Of a DNA stretch of 64,000 bases, positions 10,408 through 22,100 are shown piece by piece. Numbering within the stretch: position 1 is the first letter of the stretch; the number at the start of each line of letters is the position of its first letter. A program made the position numbers and the translations under genes. The stretch comes from Girardinichthys multiradiatus (Eukaryota > Chordata > Actinopteri > Cyprinodontiformes > Goodeidae), in assembly GCF_021462225.1 (NCBI RefSeq), contig NC_061804.1, forward strand, positions 8,669,740 to 8,733,739, written 5' to 3'. The notes under the pieces are model-generated. The model did not search any database. It saw nothing but the letters and a program-made list of their open reading frames with translations, and was not told the origin of the DNA.

Positions 10408-13400
10408 GTGAATCTTCCTTAACGTCCCGCAGTAACACAGATCATTTCAGCCTCATAAACCTTCTTTTCTGCTCTGGAAGAAGAGATTCAATCTGAAGTA
10501 ATACTCTACAGAAGTTTTGAACAGTTTCATGTGATCTCTGTGTTTTAGGTGTGTTTTGGTGTTGCGGTGCACATAGCACACCATCTGAAGCAGAGTGTGA
10601 TCTACATCGACACAACAGGCGGGCTCACTGCCAGCCGCCTGCTGCAGATGCTACAAACCGAAACGAATAATACAGATGAGCAGGTGCGCTGCTGCATGTT
10701 GTAAATATTACAATATTTAATATAAAAGTAGTTGACAGTGAAAACTTTTCCTTTACAGATGGAAGCTCTTCAGAGGATTCACACCTTCCGCCTGTTTGAC
10801 GTCTGCGCACTGCTCGACTGCCTGTACGGGCTCTGCAGCGGCGGCCTTCAGAAGGTTTGTTTGCATAAAACACAGCAGCCACACCTTCGGGACCTTCAGG
10901 GAGGAGGGCTAAACCTTTCAGCTGTCTAAATTTGTCACTTTTTGTGTGGAGGCGTGTGTTGGCAGCGGCTCTGTCAAGGCGGTGATCGTGGACTCGGTGT
11001 CAGCTGTTATCGCTCCTCTGCTGGGAGGCAAACAGAACGAAGGTGAATGTCTCTTTCTGCTGCTCTGTCACACTCAGCCATACCCGAGGCTGTGTTTACA
11101 TCTGCATATATTTCATCTGTGGACTGAATAAGAAAAAATAAGCCCTGTGTGTTTTTAGAAGGATGACATTTACATAAAAATAAAATTGAAAAAAACAGAA
11201 ACAGCAGTCAAAGTGAAGTTAAAGTAGAATAACACAGAAGGAAATTATCTGTTTAATAAAAGTTAGATGTTAAAGCTCATTTTCATCTATGGAGGCCCAA
11301 ATGAATTGAGCTTATTCAGCTTTATTGCTCTTTGATTAGATTTATTCATTTAATGCCAATTATTAGCAGTTGATTTTTCTTGTGCTTGGCCCTGGGACTG
11401 CAGAAGGAAATTAGCTGGAAAAAAGCTGCATTCTGCTGCAGTACATCTCAGACGTTTCTGCACATCGTCACGGATAAGAAAATAAATAAGATGAGAAAAA
11501 TGAAATGAAATCTAGAGTCAAAAGGTCCAGTTCATGCAGTGAATACAGAATCCATTTTGTTCCACATGCAGGTTGTCTTTATTGTCTTTGGATTCAGAGC
11601 AAACTTCATATGGTGCTTTGCAGAATTATTCACCCTCTTATGAACCTTTTCACATCTCACATTACAGCCCTAAACCACAATGTAATTATTTGGGGTTAAT
11701 GTGATAGATCAACACAAAATTATGCAGAAATATCAAGAAAAAGTTAAATGAATCATGTGTCCTTGTTTGATCGTAGTTACTAATTCTGGCAGCGTTTTTA
11801 AGATGTTAGGTTTCTGGAAGGGATGAAGCTTTCTGTGATCTACAAATGCTTTTTCCTCCTCATGATCCTCTGAAAGATCCAGACAGAACTAAGCTGTTCT
11901 GCCCTTTATCACGAGGTAATGATGAACCTGCAAGCACTGTTTGTGCATCTATAGCACAGACATGGTATCATAGTTATTAATTATTGGGCGATTGCGTAGA
12001 GTAGTTGTCGCATAATCTTAAATGTGGGCGTTCGATTCCAGTTTTAAATCTGAAACATGTCAATGTGCCTATGGGCAAGGCACTTAACTCCAAGTTGCCT
12101 ACTGATCTGTGAGTGAGTGGGGTCGGGTGAATGTGGCTTTAGGACATTGGTTCTCATGATGATGATGATGAGTCCCCATTTGAAGAATGAAACATTTTCA
12201 GAAGGATCTTCTTCGTTAAAAGCATCAACACAGCAACTGAACCAAGGCAGAACTTCCAGCAAACCTTCACATTAAGAGTCCTAAGTACAAATATACTGCA
12301 GTCTTAAATCAACATATTTTAAGGCTACTTCAATCTATTATTCTTATTATTACAACCTCAGCACTGTAAATTCAGCCTTTAAGATTTTCAGTTATATTGA
12401 TAACTTTGAGAACTCCGCAAATATAATAAAAATACAAAATTTCCATATCATCAGATCTGTAGTTTGTGGAACGATTTGTTGTTTTTAACCTCACTGAATC
12501 TATTTGAGTATTGCTTTCTATTTTTTCATGAGAGCCAAAAACAATTACTTCTGCCTTGGAAGACGTTCTGACCCATCCTTTCATTAATGTTGTGGACCTA
12601 CTTACTCAAGAGACTTTATACAATTGTCGTCTTGTAGAGACAACTCAATTCAGTTTATTTACCGCCAGTTCACAACAAATATCGTCTCAAAGCACTTTAC
12701 TGGGAAAAAACCAAAAAGTAAATTAGGTCCAATCATACAGATTCAAAATCAGTTAAATATATTCCAATATGATCCTAGGTATTTAATATTGAAGTCAAGT
12801 TCAGTTTATTATTTAAGTTTATTTATTAAATATTAGTTCATCTGTCTAAGGAAATCTGGGCCAATTGGATCGAGTCAGTGACTTGCAGTGACTCATTCCG
12901 CCTGGATGAGCATGTAGCGACAGTGGAAAGGAAAACTCCTGGAGGTTTGAGAAGATCAAGAATACACAGACAAAAAAACCACAGACGCCCTGTACCAGGG
13001 GTACTTTCTATGTTAAAATGAAGAGTTACTGTCAGTAGTAGCTCCTTTGGTGGCTTCAAGTAGGAGATAAACTCAGCTGAGATAAGCAGATAAGCTCTGA
13101 GTCCGTTTTAAAGTCTATAGGATGGAAGACAGCCACAGAAATATAAAATGGAGTGGCCTCAGCATACGTATGGTAGAAGTATGGTATAATTAAATAAAAA
13201 ATGGCCCAAAAATGGAGCCTTGAGGGACCCCATTTGTGATTGTTGTTTATTTAGCTTAATCATGAATCTTCTGAAGTTCCCACACACCACAACAGCCAAG
13301 TAGAAACATTTGTGTTTCTATTTGTCAATAAATAAATTCCACCTTTAACAAAGAGACTCAAGAAGACAAAAATTAACATGAAAGGACCAGGCCAACCTGT

Positions 13401-16400
13401 GAAGAAAACTCCAAACAAATGATACAAAAGCTCAGAGTATGACGAGACATCTCCAAGGTTTCTGAGCTTGTATTTAACTGAAGAGATGGTTCAGGGTCAC
13501 GGATTCATCTGGTTTTTTTTATAGTACCTGACTTTTTCTGGGAATCCAAAACAAGCCTGTAGCAGGAACAGGTCTTAGAGGTTTGTATGTGAGAAGACTT
13601 TAGCATCTCCAGCTTCATCAGAACTGTTGCATTTCAAAGGCTTTTCAGTTTTCAATAGGTTTAAATATTATAAGTAACAAATACATGAAGTAGTTTGCTC
13701 TTGTGGGGAACATAGGTCCTAGAAACCTGCTTTCTGTAAGGTTTAATGGTCAAATTCTGGACTAAAGCAGCTCCGAATAGTACAGGAGGCCAAAGTCGGA
13801 CCTTTCCCCGACCTCTAAGTCACCACAGTATCTGCTAAATGAATGAGCGTAGCAGCAGGTGGTTAAAGTTCACCTGTGAGGCTGACAGACTGAGGTTTAA
13901 TCCAGTCACCTGCTTGGTTTGGTCCTGAAAGAGTTTCTGTGGATGACTTGAGCCCTCTGTCACCTCTGATAAGCTGTTAATGCCGTCACACCGCCTGCAC
14001 ACATTTCAGCAGCTGATTCTGCAAAGAGCTGGTCCAAACCGTCACTTTTATTTACAAATCATTTCCTCTGACCTTTGTATTTATCATTCATGAACAACTT
14101 GCACCTTCTGGTGACCCATATTTTACTGGATGTGCTTTGCATGGAAAACCTAACCTGTTGAATGTAGTTTTTCAATAAGAGAAGCGGTGCTTTCCCACAT
14201 TATCCGTCAGTGTTCTTCTGGATAATGATCTGTAAAAATGAATTTCTGAACAGTTAATACAAATTAAATGGATCGTCAGTGTTCAGACAGGCCAACATTT
14301 TCATCCCAGTTCAGCTGTACCTAAATAAAATAGACCAGCTCTAGCCTGACTGTAGCTTTAGCTGCAGAGTGCAACTTAGGACACTGAACATATTCTGCCC
14401 GTGTACCAACCTCTCCAAAATGTCCTGCGCCTCCAGGCATGTCCTTGATGATACAAGTGGCAGCAGTTCTGAAGACGATGGCGAAGGACTTCAGTGTTGC
14501 TGTTCTGGTAAGGATGACTCAGTCCTTGATGTTTCCTGCTCTGAATGCAGGCTTCATTTCCATCGTCAGTCCGTGCAAACTCAAACCTTCCTCTGCCTTT
14601 GATTTGCTGCAGGGAAAAAACCTAATGCTGTTAAAAAACGTCTAGCCACCATGATTTGTGAAGTGTTTGATTTTCCACGTGATGTGTGCAACAATTTGAA
14701 TCTTCCTTTCATCTTTTAACCAGCTTTATCTTCTTTAAGGTGAAATAAGCCATAAAACACGTGGATATAATCTCTTGAGAGGGGAAAAAACAAACGAGTT
14801 GCTGTCTGCACCCGCAGGTAACAAACCATGTAACGAGAAGTGGCAGTGGGGCAGTGCAGCCGGGCCTCGGCGTATCATGGAGCCACGTCCCCAGAACCAG
14901 AATCCTGCTGGAACGAGTTGAGAGAGGCGCATCTGTCAGCTGCACGGGTTGGCGCTCCGCGACGCTCATCAAGTCTTCCAGACAGGTACGCCAGAAGCAG
15001 CACGGTGTCGGCGCTGATTCTGTGAGAGAGCTTTCTGCTGTTGTCGAAACATCTTGTTAAAGTGGAGAGCACAGTCGTTTGCCCACGGGCCCGGTTTGAT
15101 AAAGTCTCCTTATTTCCGTTTAAAAACATCTCCAGGCAGGATTTTAGTAGAAAAGTACGACAGACGCATCAGTCTAAATCGTAAAGACAGGCTGTAAATA
15201 ATGAGTCATGCCGCTCATTTACATGCAGAACACTGAGGCTGTTGGCTAGTGTTGGACCGACGTGCTGACATTGTACAAACTACAAAACCCAAACAAGCAG
15301 GCAGGTGGGGATGGACATACAGCCATGATAAAAAGAAAGTACACCCCGAATCAGTTCCTGACACACACTAATCTGGAATAACTGCTGAAGTATTTTAGCC
15401 GAGTATTCTTTAGACGAAATTACTTCGTTGGTTGTACACTGGTGTAGATTCTCAGTCATCCAGGACATGACAATCCGAGGTAACGAAGTCCACTTCTTCT
15501 CTTGTTTCTTGAAGATGTTTCACCTCTCATCCAAAAAGCTTCTTTACTTCTGAGCATGATTAACCGATTCATAAATTATAGTCAGGTCACACGTTCCAAG
15601 GTGCGAGTTGCTAAAAGACCACCTGAGGAGACAGGTTAGGGCTGCAGAGTAGGTGTTAGAAAGATGAAACCTGAAAGAAGGTGTCTATGTTAAAGATGAA
15701 AAACCAACGCTAACCAGAGGAGCTGGCCTCAGATTTCATCATCTTAGCACCTACTCTGCAGCCCTGACTCGTCCCCTCCAGGCAGCTTTTTCAGCAATTC
15801 ACACGTTGGGACATTTGACCAAGGCAACTCACGTGGCATCGTTGGCAACGTGTTTGGATCACCAGGCAACCATGACCCAAACATTTACCTGAACAGAGAT
15901 CAGGACCAGTGCATAACATGACCTGACCGGCCCCATCTGTGTGATTGTTACCATGTTCAGAGATGAAGAAACCTTTTGGATGAGAGGCGAAACATCTTGA
16001 AGAAACAAGAGTTCACTTACCTTCTACTTAAACACTTCATTGGTTGAAAGAGCTTTTTTCTGCTAAGCTTCAGCTGTTGGACAGATGGCCGGACATCTGA
16101 CTAGACTACTAAAGGTGAACAATGACTCCACCACTACCGTGCTTTATAGTTGGTATGAGATGTTTGTGACAACATGGTGTTCTGGGTTTTTTTCCCCGCA
16201 CGTTGCGATGTGCACTACAGACACCTCTACTTTGGTCTCATCTATTTGAAAGATGCTGCTGCTCCTATGATTCATTCAGAGGAAACGTTCACTGCTGGGT
16301 AGATCGGCAGCTGGCCTAAATGTTTCCACAGTCTGTTTTCTCTCCGTTAATATTTGTGCTTTTTACCTTCCCATCAGCTGCTGCTGCTTCTGACAAACAG

Positions 16401-17107
16401 ATGAGTAAGCAGAGTAGGCGGTTATCTTTAAAAATATGTAACAGGCTCAGTTTCTTCCCTACTGGTCAACATGAAGGTCCTTTATTTTTATTTTCATTGA
16501 GCTTTATATTTACTCATGAATGGACTTTGCCTCACAATCACCTTGGAGATGGTGTTTTCCCTGTTGCTTTTTTCTATTGCATTTTTTTTCCTTCCACTCA
16601 ACTTTCCATCAATTTGCTAGGACTCTGTGGGCAGCCAGCTTCTTAAGCAACAACCTTTTGTAACGTACCCTTCTTGTGTTGGATGATGATGACAGTCATT
16701 TATTGAGATGCGCCTGTTACCTTGTATTTGTTAATATTAGCAGCCTTCGTCCACTGTTGGTCTTATGTCTGACCACTGTTCATGAGAGCTTTATTATATT
16801 GTTACTGATCTATATTCTGCAGATCTTCAATAAAACGTAAAGTAGCGGAGCAGACAATTTCTACTAAACCTATCAAAGAGAATTACAAACAAGCTGATCC
16901 TCCTCCTCAGAAATATTAACTTGGAGCTTTAAAAAGATGAAACAAACAAACCAGTGAATACATTCTCTGTAGCTGCGGAGCCGTGTTTAACTCTGCTCTC
17001 CATCTCAGGCTTGTCACATCAAAGAGGATTTTGACCTGCAGTGGTGGAGTCGTGCTGAAGGAGGAGGACCCTCAGGAAAGAGGAAAGTGAATGAGATCGA
17101 TCCCTGA
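10326..17107 (+). CDS. rad51d: RAD51 paralogue D, DNA repair protein (5' exons not found)
   Basis: Seven exons join in phase into 246 residues plus stop: 10326-10407, 10549-10683, 10759-10854, 10952-11042, 14437-14507, 14818-14985 and 17009-17107. The product starts at [13 protein letters not shown], corresponding to about residue 89 of the 328-residue human protein. Walker A is GGPGSGKSQ (first exon); Walker B lies in [12 protein letters not shown] (fourth); the segment [12 protein letters not shown] spans exons five and six; [10 protein letters not shown] follows. As a family, RAD51D binds ATP and works in the BCDX2 complex with RAD51B, RAD51C and XRCC2 to support RAD51 filaments in homologous recombination. 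The N-terminal ~88 residues, which in the family include the XRCC2-side linker domain, were not located. Introns are rich in Tc1 relics and a SINE. Confidence 0.95.
10549..10683 (+). CDS. rad51d: rad51d exon: VCFGVAV...TDEQ
   Basis: 45 codons between acceptor GTGTTTTAG and donor CAG|GTGCGC, phase 0 on both sides. Encodes the strand IYIDTTGG and helix [11 protein letters not shown] typical of the RAD51D core. Confidence 0.95.
10759..10854 (+). CDS. rad51d: rad51d exon: [10 protein letters not shown]...LQK
   Basis: 32 codons, acceptor CTTTACAG, donor AAG|GTTTGT, phase 0. Encodes [20 protein letters not shown], a close match in layout to the vertebrate family. Confidence 0.95.
10952..11042 (+). 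CDS. rad51d: rad51d exon: Walker B
   Basis: Encodes [20 protein letters not shown] and then GGKQNEG, with the Walker B aspartate. To keep phase 0 with the previous exon the acceptor must be GTGTGGAG at 10944-10951; the AG at 10964-10965 would shift the frame. Donor AAG|GTGAAT. Confidence 0.88.
11600..11780. mobile_element. Tc1-family terminal fragment
   Basis: The run from TGGTGCTTTGCAGAATTATT through CATTACAGCCCTAAACCACA to GTGATAGATCAACACAAA is the decayed end of the same repeat family seen at 23008-23733, 32060-32300 and 50280-52221. Only one end is recognisable. Confidence 0.6.
11998..12145 (+). mobile_element. tRNA-derived SINE, copy 3 (partial, decayed)
   Basis: Has box B (GTTCGATTCC at about 12029), then GGGCAAGGCACTTAACTCCA and GGGTGAATGTGGCTTTAG. 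It lacks the tail with the GCGCTATATAAG motif. A GATGAT run follows at about 12155-12170. Confidence 0.78.
12640..13250. repeat. Dispersed teleost repeat, class not resolved
   Basis: CAACTCAATTCAGTTTATTT followed by a GCCAGTTCACAACAAATATC segment, then GGATGAGCATGTAGCGACAG and GGAAAGGAAAACTCC. I know this arrangement as a frequent interspersed sequence in teleost genomes, but I cannot assign it to a transposon class from sequence alone. Confidence 0.5.
14437..14507 (+). CDS. rad51d: rad51d exon: [19 protein letters not shown]
   Basis: 71 bp, acceptor CCTCCAG, donor CTG|GTAAGG. Completes a split Gly codon and ends VAVL in phase 0, leading directly into VTNHV of the next exon. Confidence 0.95.
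14818..14985 (+). CDS. rad51d: rad51d exon: VTNHV...SSRQ
   Basis: 56 codons, acceptor CACCCGCAG, donor CAG|GTACGC. Includes [20 protein letters not shown], the conserved region following the second sensor motif of the RAD51 fold. Confidence 0.95.
15435..16033. mobile_element. 599 bp insertion with inverted ends and 13 bp duplication
   Basis: Flanked by near-identical direct repeats ACTTCGTTGGTTG (15422-15434) and ACTTCATTGGTTG (16034-16046). Inside, 15501-15544 and 15966-16009 are inverted copies of a ~44 bp segment containing GGATGAGAGGYGAAACATCT. It has no coding capacity and its class is unknown. Similar sequence appears decayed near 54300-54360. Confidence 0.65.
16090..16330 (-). mobile_element. 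Tc1-like relic
   Basis: On the minus strand 16125-16150 is a decayed form of the transposase segment that reads TVKHGGGS in intact copies. Indels and stops throughout; edges not found. Confidence 0.45.
17009..17107 (+). CDS. rad51d: rad51d last exon
   Basis: Acceptor CATCTCAG; encodes [20 protein letters not shown] then [12 protein letters not shown] and stop TGA at 17105-17107. The C-terminal tail is poorly conserved in the family, so the match is by position, phase and length. Confidence 0.88.
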   Translation, partial: ACHIKEDFDLQWWSRAEGGGPSGKRKVNEIDP

Positions 17108-17459
17108 GGAGAGCATCTCTGCAGAAATGTCAGACCAAGAAGTGAGTTTACATTTCTGGATTGGATTTGCAGGAAGGAACGTGCGCCTTCTCAATGCACA
17201 GCTTTTGGTTGCTAGGTTCAGTTGTTAGTTTGAGAAGTGACAGATTTAAATGGAGCCAATTTAATGTCCTGTCAGTCATCTGCTGCCCTCATTAGCATAT
17301 TCACCTGAGAGGAAGAACATGGAAGGAAGAGGACGTCGTAATGAGGAGTTTGGACTCAGACATCTTCATCATCAGACTTACGATCCAGAGGAAAAGATGA
17401 ATGTAATGGATTTAGATGATATAGCTGTGGGGCTGCATGCTCCAGTAATTCAGTCCCTC

Positions 17460-17790
17460 ACAAAAACTATTCACACCACTTAAAACTTTTGTTTTCATGG
17501 GCCTCTTGGCTTCTTCTCTGATTAATCCTCTTCTTGCCCAGCTTGTCAGCTTAGGTGGACATCCATGTCTTGGTCCTTCCTCTCTCCATGTTCAGATGAT
17601 GGATTAAAAAGAGTCCTGTGAGATGTTCAGAGTTTGGGATATTGTTTTAGAACCTAACCTTGATTTAAACTTCTCCACAACCTTCTCCCTGACCTGTCTG
17701 CTGTGATCCTTGGTCTTCATGATGCAGTTTGTTCTCCAACAAACATCTGAGGCCTTCGCAGAACATCTGGATTTCTAAAGATGACATGAC
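17460..17790 (-). mobile_element. Tc1-like relic (3' deleted)
   Basis: Contains, on the + strand as written, GGGCCTCTTGGCTTCTTCTC and TTCTCCCTGACCTGTCTGCT, which are antisense to the N-terminal half of a Tc1 transposase. The same blocks occur at 51680-51900 and 63180-63240, defining one family. Confidence 0.65.
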
Positions 17791-18640
17791 AATTATTGAC
17801 CTCTGTCTCGGTCATTGCACCAAGGTAAGGTTGCTGGTTCTGATCCCTGGATGCTTTTAGTAGTTCCGATAAACCACATTCTTCACTCTTCTCTTATAAA
17901 CAACCTGTACCTCCAACAACTCAATCATCTCATTTATCAGAGCAACGTAGCAAAGTTTGTTGTTGAGCAAAGCAGCAGCTGCATATTCCTGAAACGGGCA
18001 GGTTCTACTTTCTTTGTAGGCGAATGCAGTCAGATTACACAACCGGGTCAGGAGGAATTCTGCAGAAACCCGATTATTGTGCATATAAGTGAGCTGCTGT
18101 ACAGTAGCCTGCGGTTTAGATTGTGACAAAGTGCCTAAACTTGTATTTATTACCGTTGTAAAAAGGGTTTCTGCATATTTTCCATGTGAAACCTTAGAAA
18201 TAATGTAGCATGCACTGTCACAGTCAATACTAACTTCCGACTTTATTAAATGCTCTCATTGAGCCAAGTCTGTTTGCTCATCCATGTTGGAGTTATTGAT
18301 GGACAGAAAAACTTTAACTACCTGCAGCTTTTAACCAGGGAATTTCATAAAGAGGAATTATCTGACTCCGTTCAATATCTACAGAACTAGTTTGGTAACT
18401 CTGTAAGAATTGATTCTTTATATTGAACTTTAAACTTTGATTTGTTGAGATGCACTCATGTTAGTTTCCTTCCTGGGATCTTCAGGAAAGATTAAATGGA
18501 TCTATTCAACTGAAAGCCTGGAGCAGGTTTCCACTTTAACCCCAAATCTCCAACAATTATCCTGAAAAGCGACTCTATAAATGGAGGCAAAAATAACACT
18601 GATGTCACAGAGAAAGTATTCAATCCTTTTTGCACCAATA

Positions 18641-18646
18641 TTTATT
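18641..18646 (-). promoter_or_regulatory. Candidate poly(A) signal of lig3
   Basis: TTTATT on + is AATAAA on the minus strand, about 265 bases past the lig3 stop. Another candidate lies near 18241. Choice between them is a guess. Confidence 0.35.
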
Positions 18647-18907
18647 TTAGTTCATGACATGTTCATAAAACGTAGTGAAGCCCTGTCTTAAGCTCCTTGG
18701 ATACCATTATTCTCCAAACCCTAAAACTATTCCTTAGTGTCTGCTGCCCGTTGGTCTCCTAAACGAGCCAGAAAGCTTAAAGAAAAATGACCTGAGAGAT
18801 CTTTAAACTGAAGAGCTGCCCGTGACTTAACCCTAGCCCTTTACTGAAGTCTTTTTCTGCCGATTTAAAGATAAAACTCATGTCTGAATGTTTTTAATCT
18901 CCTCCTC

Positions 18908-19141
18908 TCAGCAGACAGGTACGACTCTCCTCTTCCGAATGCATTCCCAGATCCAGCTGGAAGACACTTTCTGGGCCTGGCTGCCCCCCTCTGGATCGCC
19001 CATCGTGTGCGTAGCCGAGGCGGAGTCGTAGTCCGGCACAAGGTCTCCGTCGTACGCCACAAAGTACCGCTTCAGTTTGTCAAAGTCCTGAACAGAGACT
19101 GGAAGGAAGAGCTTCACCCCGCTGAAGATGTCCAGCAGCGT
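18908..19141 (-). CDS. lig3: lig3 exon 20: BRCT domain and stop
   Basis: Encodes [20 protein letters not shown], then FVAYDGDLV and the end [17 protein letters not shown], stop TGA at 18908-18910. The WxxC helix of the BRCT fold is present. Acceptor CTCCTTCCAG. Confidence 0.97.
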   Translation of the reverse strand, partial: TLLDIFSGVKLFLPVSVQDFDKLKRYFVAYDGDLVPDYDSASATHTMGDPEGGSQAQKVSSSWIWECIRKRRVVPVC

Positions 19142-22100
19142 CTGGAAGGAGAACAATAGATGAGCTGGAGTTTGACTCCAGGTACAAGGTTTCATTTGAA
19201 TGGTCAGTAATTATGCTTGTGAAACATTTCATGTTGTGTTTGATACTAATCAGGAAACTGCTGTTGTAAATTTACAGTTTAGATCTTTTATAAGTTTTCA
19301 GTCCCTCTTCAAGGCAGATCCCCGTATTGGTAGAACTAATGGCCACAAATCTTAGTTTTTCTTTCTTTAAATTAAAGTGATGAGAGGAAAAAGCCTCTCT
19401 CCAGGTTTTACTGGCAGTAGGTTTGTTTTTCTTTTATATCCATGTTCTGGTTTATAGGACCTTTACTCTTACCATTCATAACATTTTGTCCCAACCTCCT
19501 GTTTCCTACTCAAAAAGCAACGTTTAAGTACTTATTTTTGGTATTTAAGTATTTTGCAGCTTATCATAAATCAGTATGATCCTGTTGGTTGATTTATAAC
19601 ATTTCCTAACAGAAAACTAGGAGTAGATTATAGAAAACTACTTCAATCAGTGATAAATAAATGTTCCTGGAAGAGTTGGACCCCAAACTGACCAGGAACC
19701 GTTTATAGCATTTAAGTTGTATTTCGCTCTGCCTCCTAATGGACGTCATAATCTTTTAAAATCAATCCGGATGAGTCCTGTAGGTCCAACTCAGCGGTGT
19801 ACCGAGGGCCTGTGTCCTGCGTGTCCCTGAAGAACTTGACACTCTTAAGAGGTAACTAAGTGAACATGCAGGACACCGGTCCTTGAGGATTGACTTTGGG
19901 CATCTCGGTCTTTTGTGATCTGGACTTTTCATTTTCTAAAGAACAAAAATCTGTTAAAACATGTCAATTTTACTTTGCTGTAACTTTTCACTCATTATTG
20001 TTGATATACACTCTTAAATAAAAAACTTCTATTGCACTAATAACCGACTACTTCTCTTTGTTCTGGACATTCAGTCTGAACAGGTTGTGGTTATTTTGAA
20101 CCAACCTTGTCGTTCCTCGGCTGCAGCAGCTGAGAAGTTGCTTTGCTTTGTCCGTTGCTCTGAACTCTCGCGTCACTCTTCTTCGCCTGCAGTAAACGGA
20201 CAGCTTATCATACCTTCGCCTGCTGAAAGTGAGGAAATGTTGTGAAACGTGTTATGGTGCAGCGAGTACCTTCTTTGTGCTGGGAGCCTCTGAGTTGGGA
20301 GTACGGGACTCCGATTTCACGACCTTTGGTTTGGAAGGTGTGCTGTTACCTGGGAAGTCAGTTCATAAGTCCATGAAGTTACGCCACACCGAGGTTAGTT
20401 TTGCTACATTCATAAAGATTTAAAGTGTGAGTTTGGTTCACGACAAGCTGTATGAAACATCGGCAACAGCTAATAAGTTGTCCTAACAACACTCTGCAAA
20501 ATGGACCGTTTCCATGGAAACGAGACTTGATGTCAAGATATTTTCCACATGTTGAAACCTGTCTGTGGCTAATTCAGGCAGCAAGAGAGATCCAGACTTC
20601 CAGCAGATAACAGGAAGGCTGAACAAATGAGCAAAGTCTCTCTCACTTTCAGAGGATGAACTGTACCTGAGGATTACTGTTTGTGTTCAGATTTACATTT
20701 CGGTGTAATACCTGTTATTGTGTTTCAATGAAACAGAAACAAACGCTGGTTGGAGTTTTTTAACTGCAGAAAACTGTTGTTTATAGCATAAAACCTCTTT
20801 AAATAAAGCATGAGAATGCTTGGAAACTGTTACAGTATACTTCCAAAGAACATGAGGACCGAAATCAGCTGAAAAACTTCATGTTGCCTCCTTACAAATA
20901 ATCTAAATACTGCCGAGCTTCAGGACAAACACCAAAGTTTATTTCCTTCAGAATTACAACCCGTGGAAAGTCTGGTTCTAAATGAACTGCTTACAGCGCC
21001 CCCCACTGTTTATCATTAAGATAAAATAATCCTTCCTTTCAGCAACTTGATCTTACAAATGACATTTAGAAAAATTCTACTGTTTAATTAAAGTTCATTT
21101 ATTCAGCGGAGAAATATGTGCTTCTTACCACACTTATTAGCACCAACATTTCCTAAATATGAAGACAAAACATGCCGTCCAAGCATGCCAACTGATTGTT
21201 AGGAGTCACGTCAGGAAAAAGCCTTTTCTGTCCTACCATCACAAGCGTAAATGTGTGGAGTTTGCTAAACTCTACTGGGTCTTTAACTTCATCTGTGTTT
21301 TGGTCGGATGAGCCAAACTATGAGCTTCTCAGCATTAAAACACTCCAGGTGGGTTTGGCATTAGACAATAAATGTGTAGTTCGAATGCATCCCAGGACAT
21401 TTCTGGCCTCTGCCAGAAACACTGAAAATGGGTCAGCATCACCAAAATAATAATCCTAATCATCTGGCCACATCAACAGTTCAGAAGATACAAAAATCAA
21501 CCCTCTTCCATGCATATCTCAGTGCCCAGGCCTAAATCCAACAGAAAACATGTGGGGGTTGGCTGAAGAGAGGACTCTGGATTATCTAGACTGACGGTTG
21601 ACAATCCCCGTCTCTTTATGTAGAAACCGTATTAAAAGCATTGTTAGTTAAATAGTTTTTCTATCTAAGGAAACTTAGCCCTTTCAAGAACATGTATGAA
21701 TTCTCTCCTTTGGCAAAAGTTTGATATTTTGTTTTATACTGAAACCTCATAATAAAAATGAATGTATTTAAGTTATATTTATAAAGGTTTCTAACCTCTG
21801 TTTAGCTGTCCTTTAGTATCAACACCAGGGGAGCAACAGTTGTGGCGTATTTAGTTAAAAATAACTTAAATGTTATTTTTTCTTTCCTCCACTAAATAAA
21901 TGTTCTGCTGCAATAAATGATTATCTGAATGCTTTTCACACATTTCTACCAGGAGTGCCAATAAATCTGCCTGGCACCATATAACTGGTTTGGGGCCCAT
22001 CTCTGATAATCACACCCAGCTCTCCTTCAGCACTAACAGAACAGGGCTGCGCAGTTCCCCGGACGATCTGACTGTCGTACTCACTCGTCTTCCTGGACGG

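Larger units (their letters stand above)
11043..14436 (+). other. Large rad51d intron
   Basis: 3.4 kb intron. It holds a Tc1-family fragment (about 11600-11780), a partial SINE (11998-12145), a dispersed teleost repeat (12640-13250) and otherwise AT-rich sequence. 12145-12640 and 13260-14436 show nothing I can name. Confidence 0.8.
17108..18907. other. Interval between the convergent rad51d and lig3 stops
   Basis: 1.8 kb holding both 3' UTRs, a Tc1 relic at 17460-17790 and AT-rich DNA. No further gene. A stretch at about 17815-17850 has a weak box-B-like GGTTCTGATCCC, not enough to call a SINE. Confidence 0.6.

Noticed and set aside
10964..11042. Alternative rad51d acceptor at GGCAG
   Set aside because: It would start the exon out of phase with the preceding one.
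21936..22084. Extension of lig3 exon 17 to a stop at 21936
   Set aside because: A good donor at 22084 and in-phase exons 18-20 explain the main transcript better; kept only as a possible alternative end.
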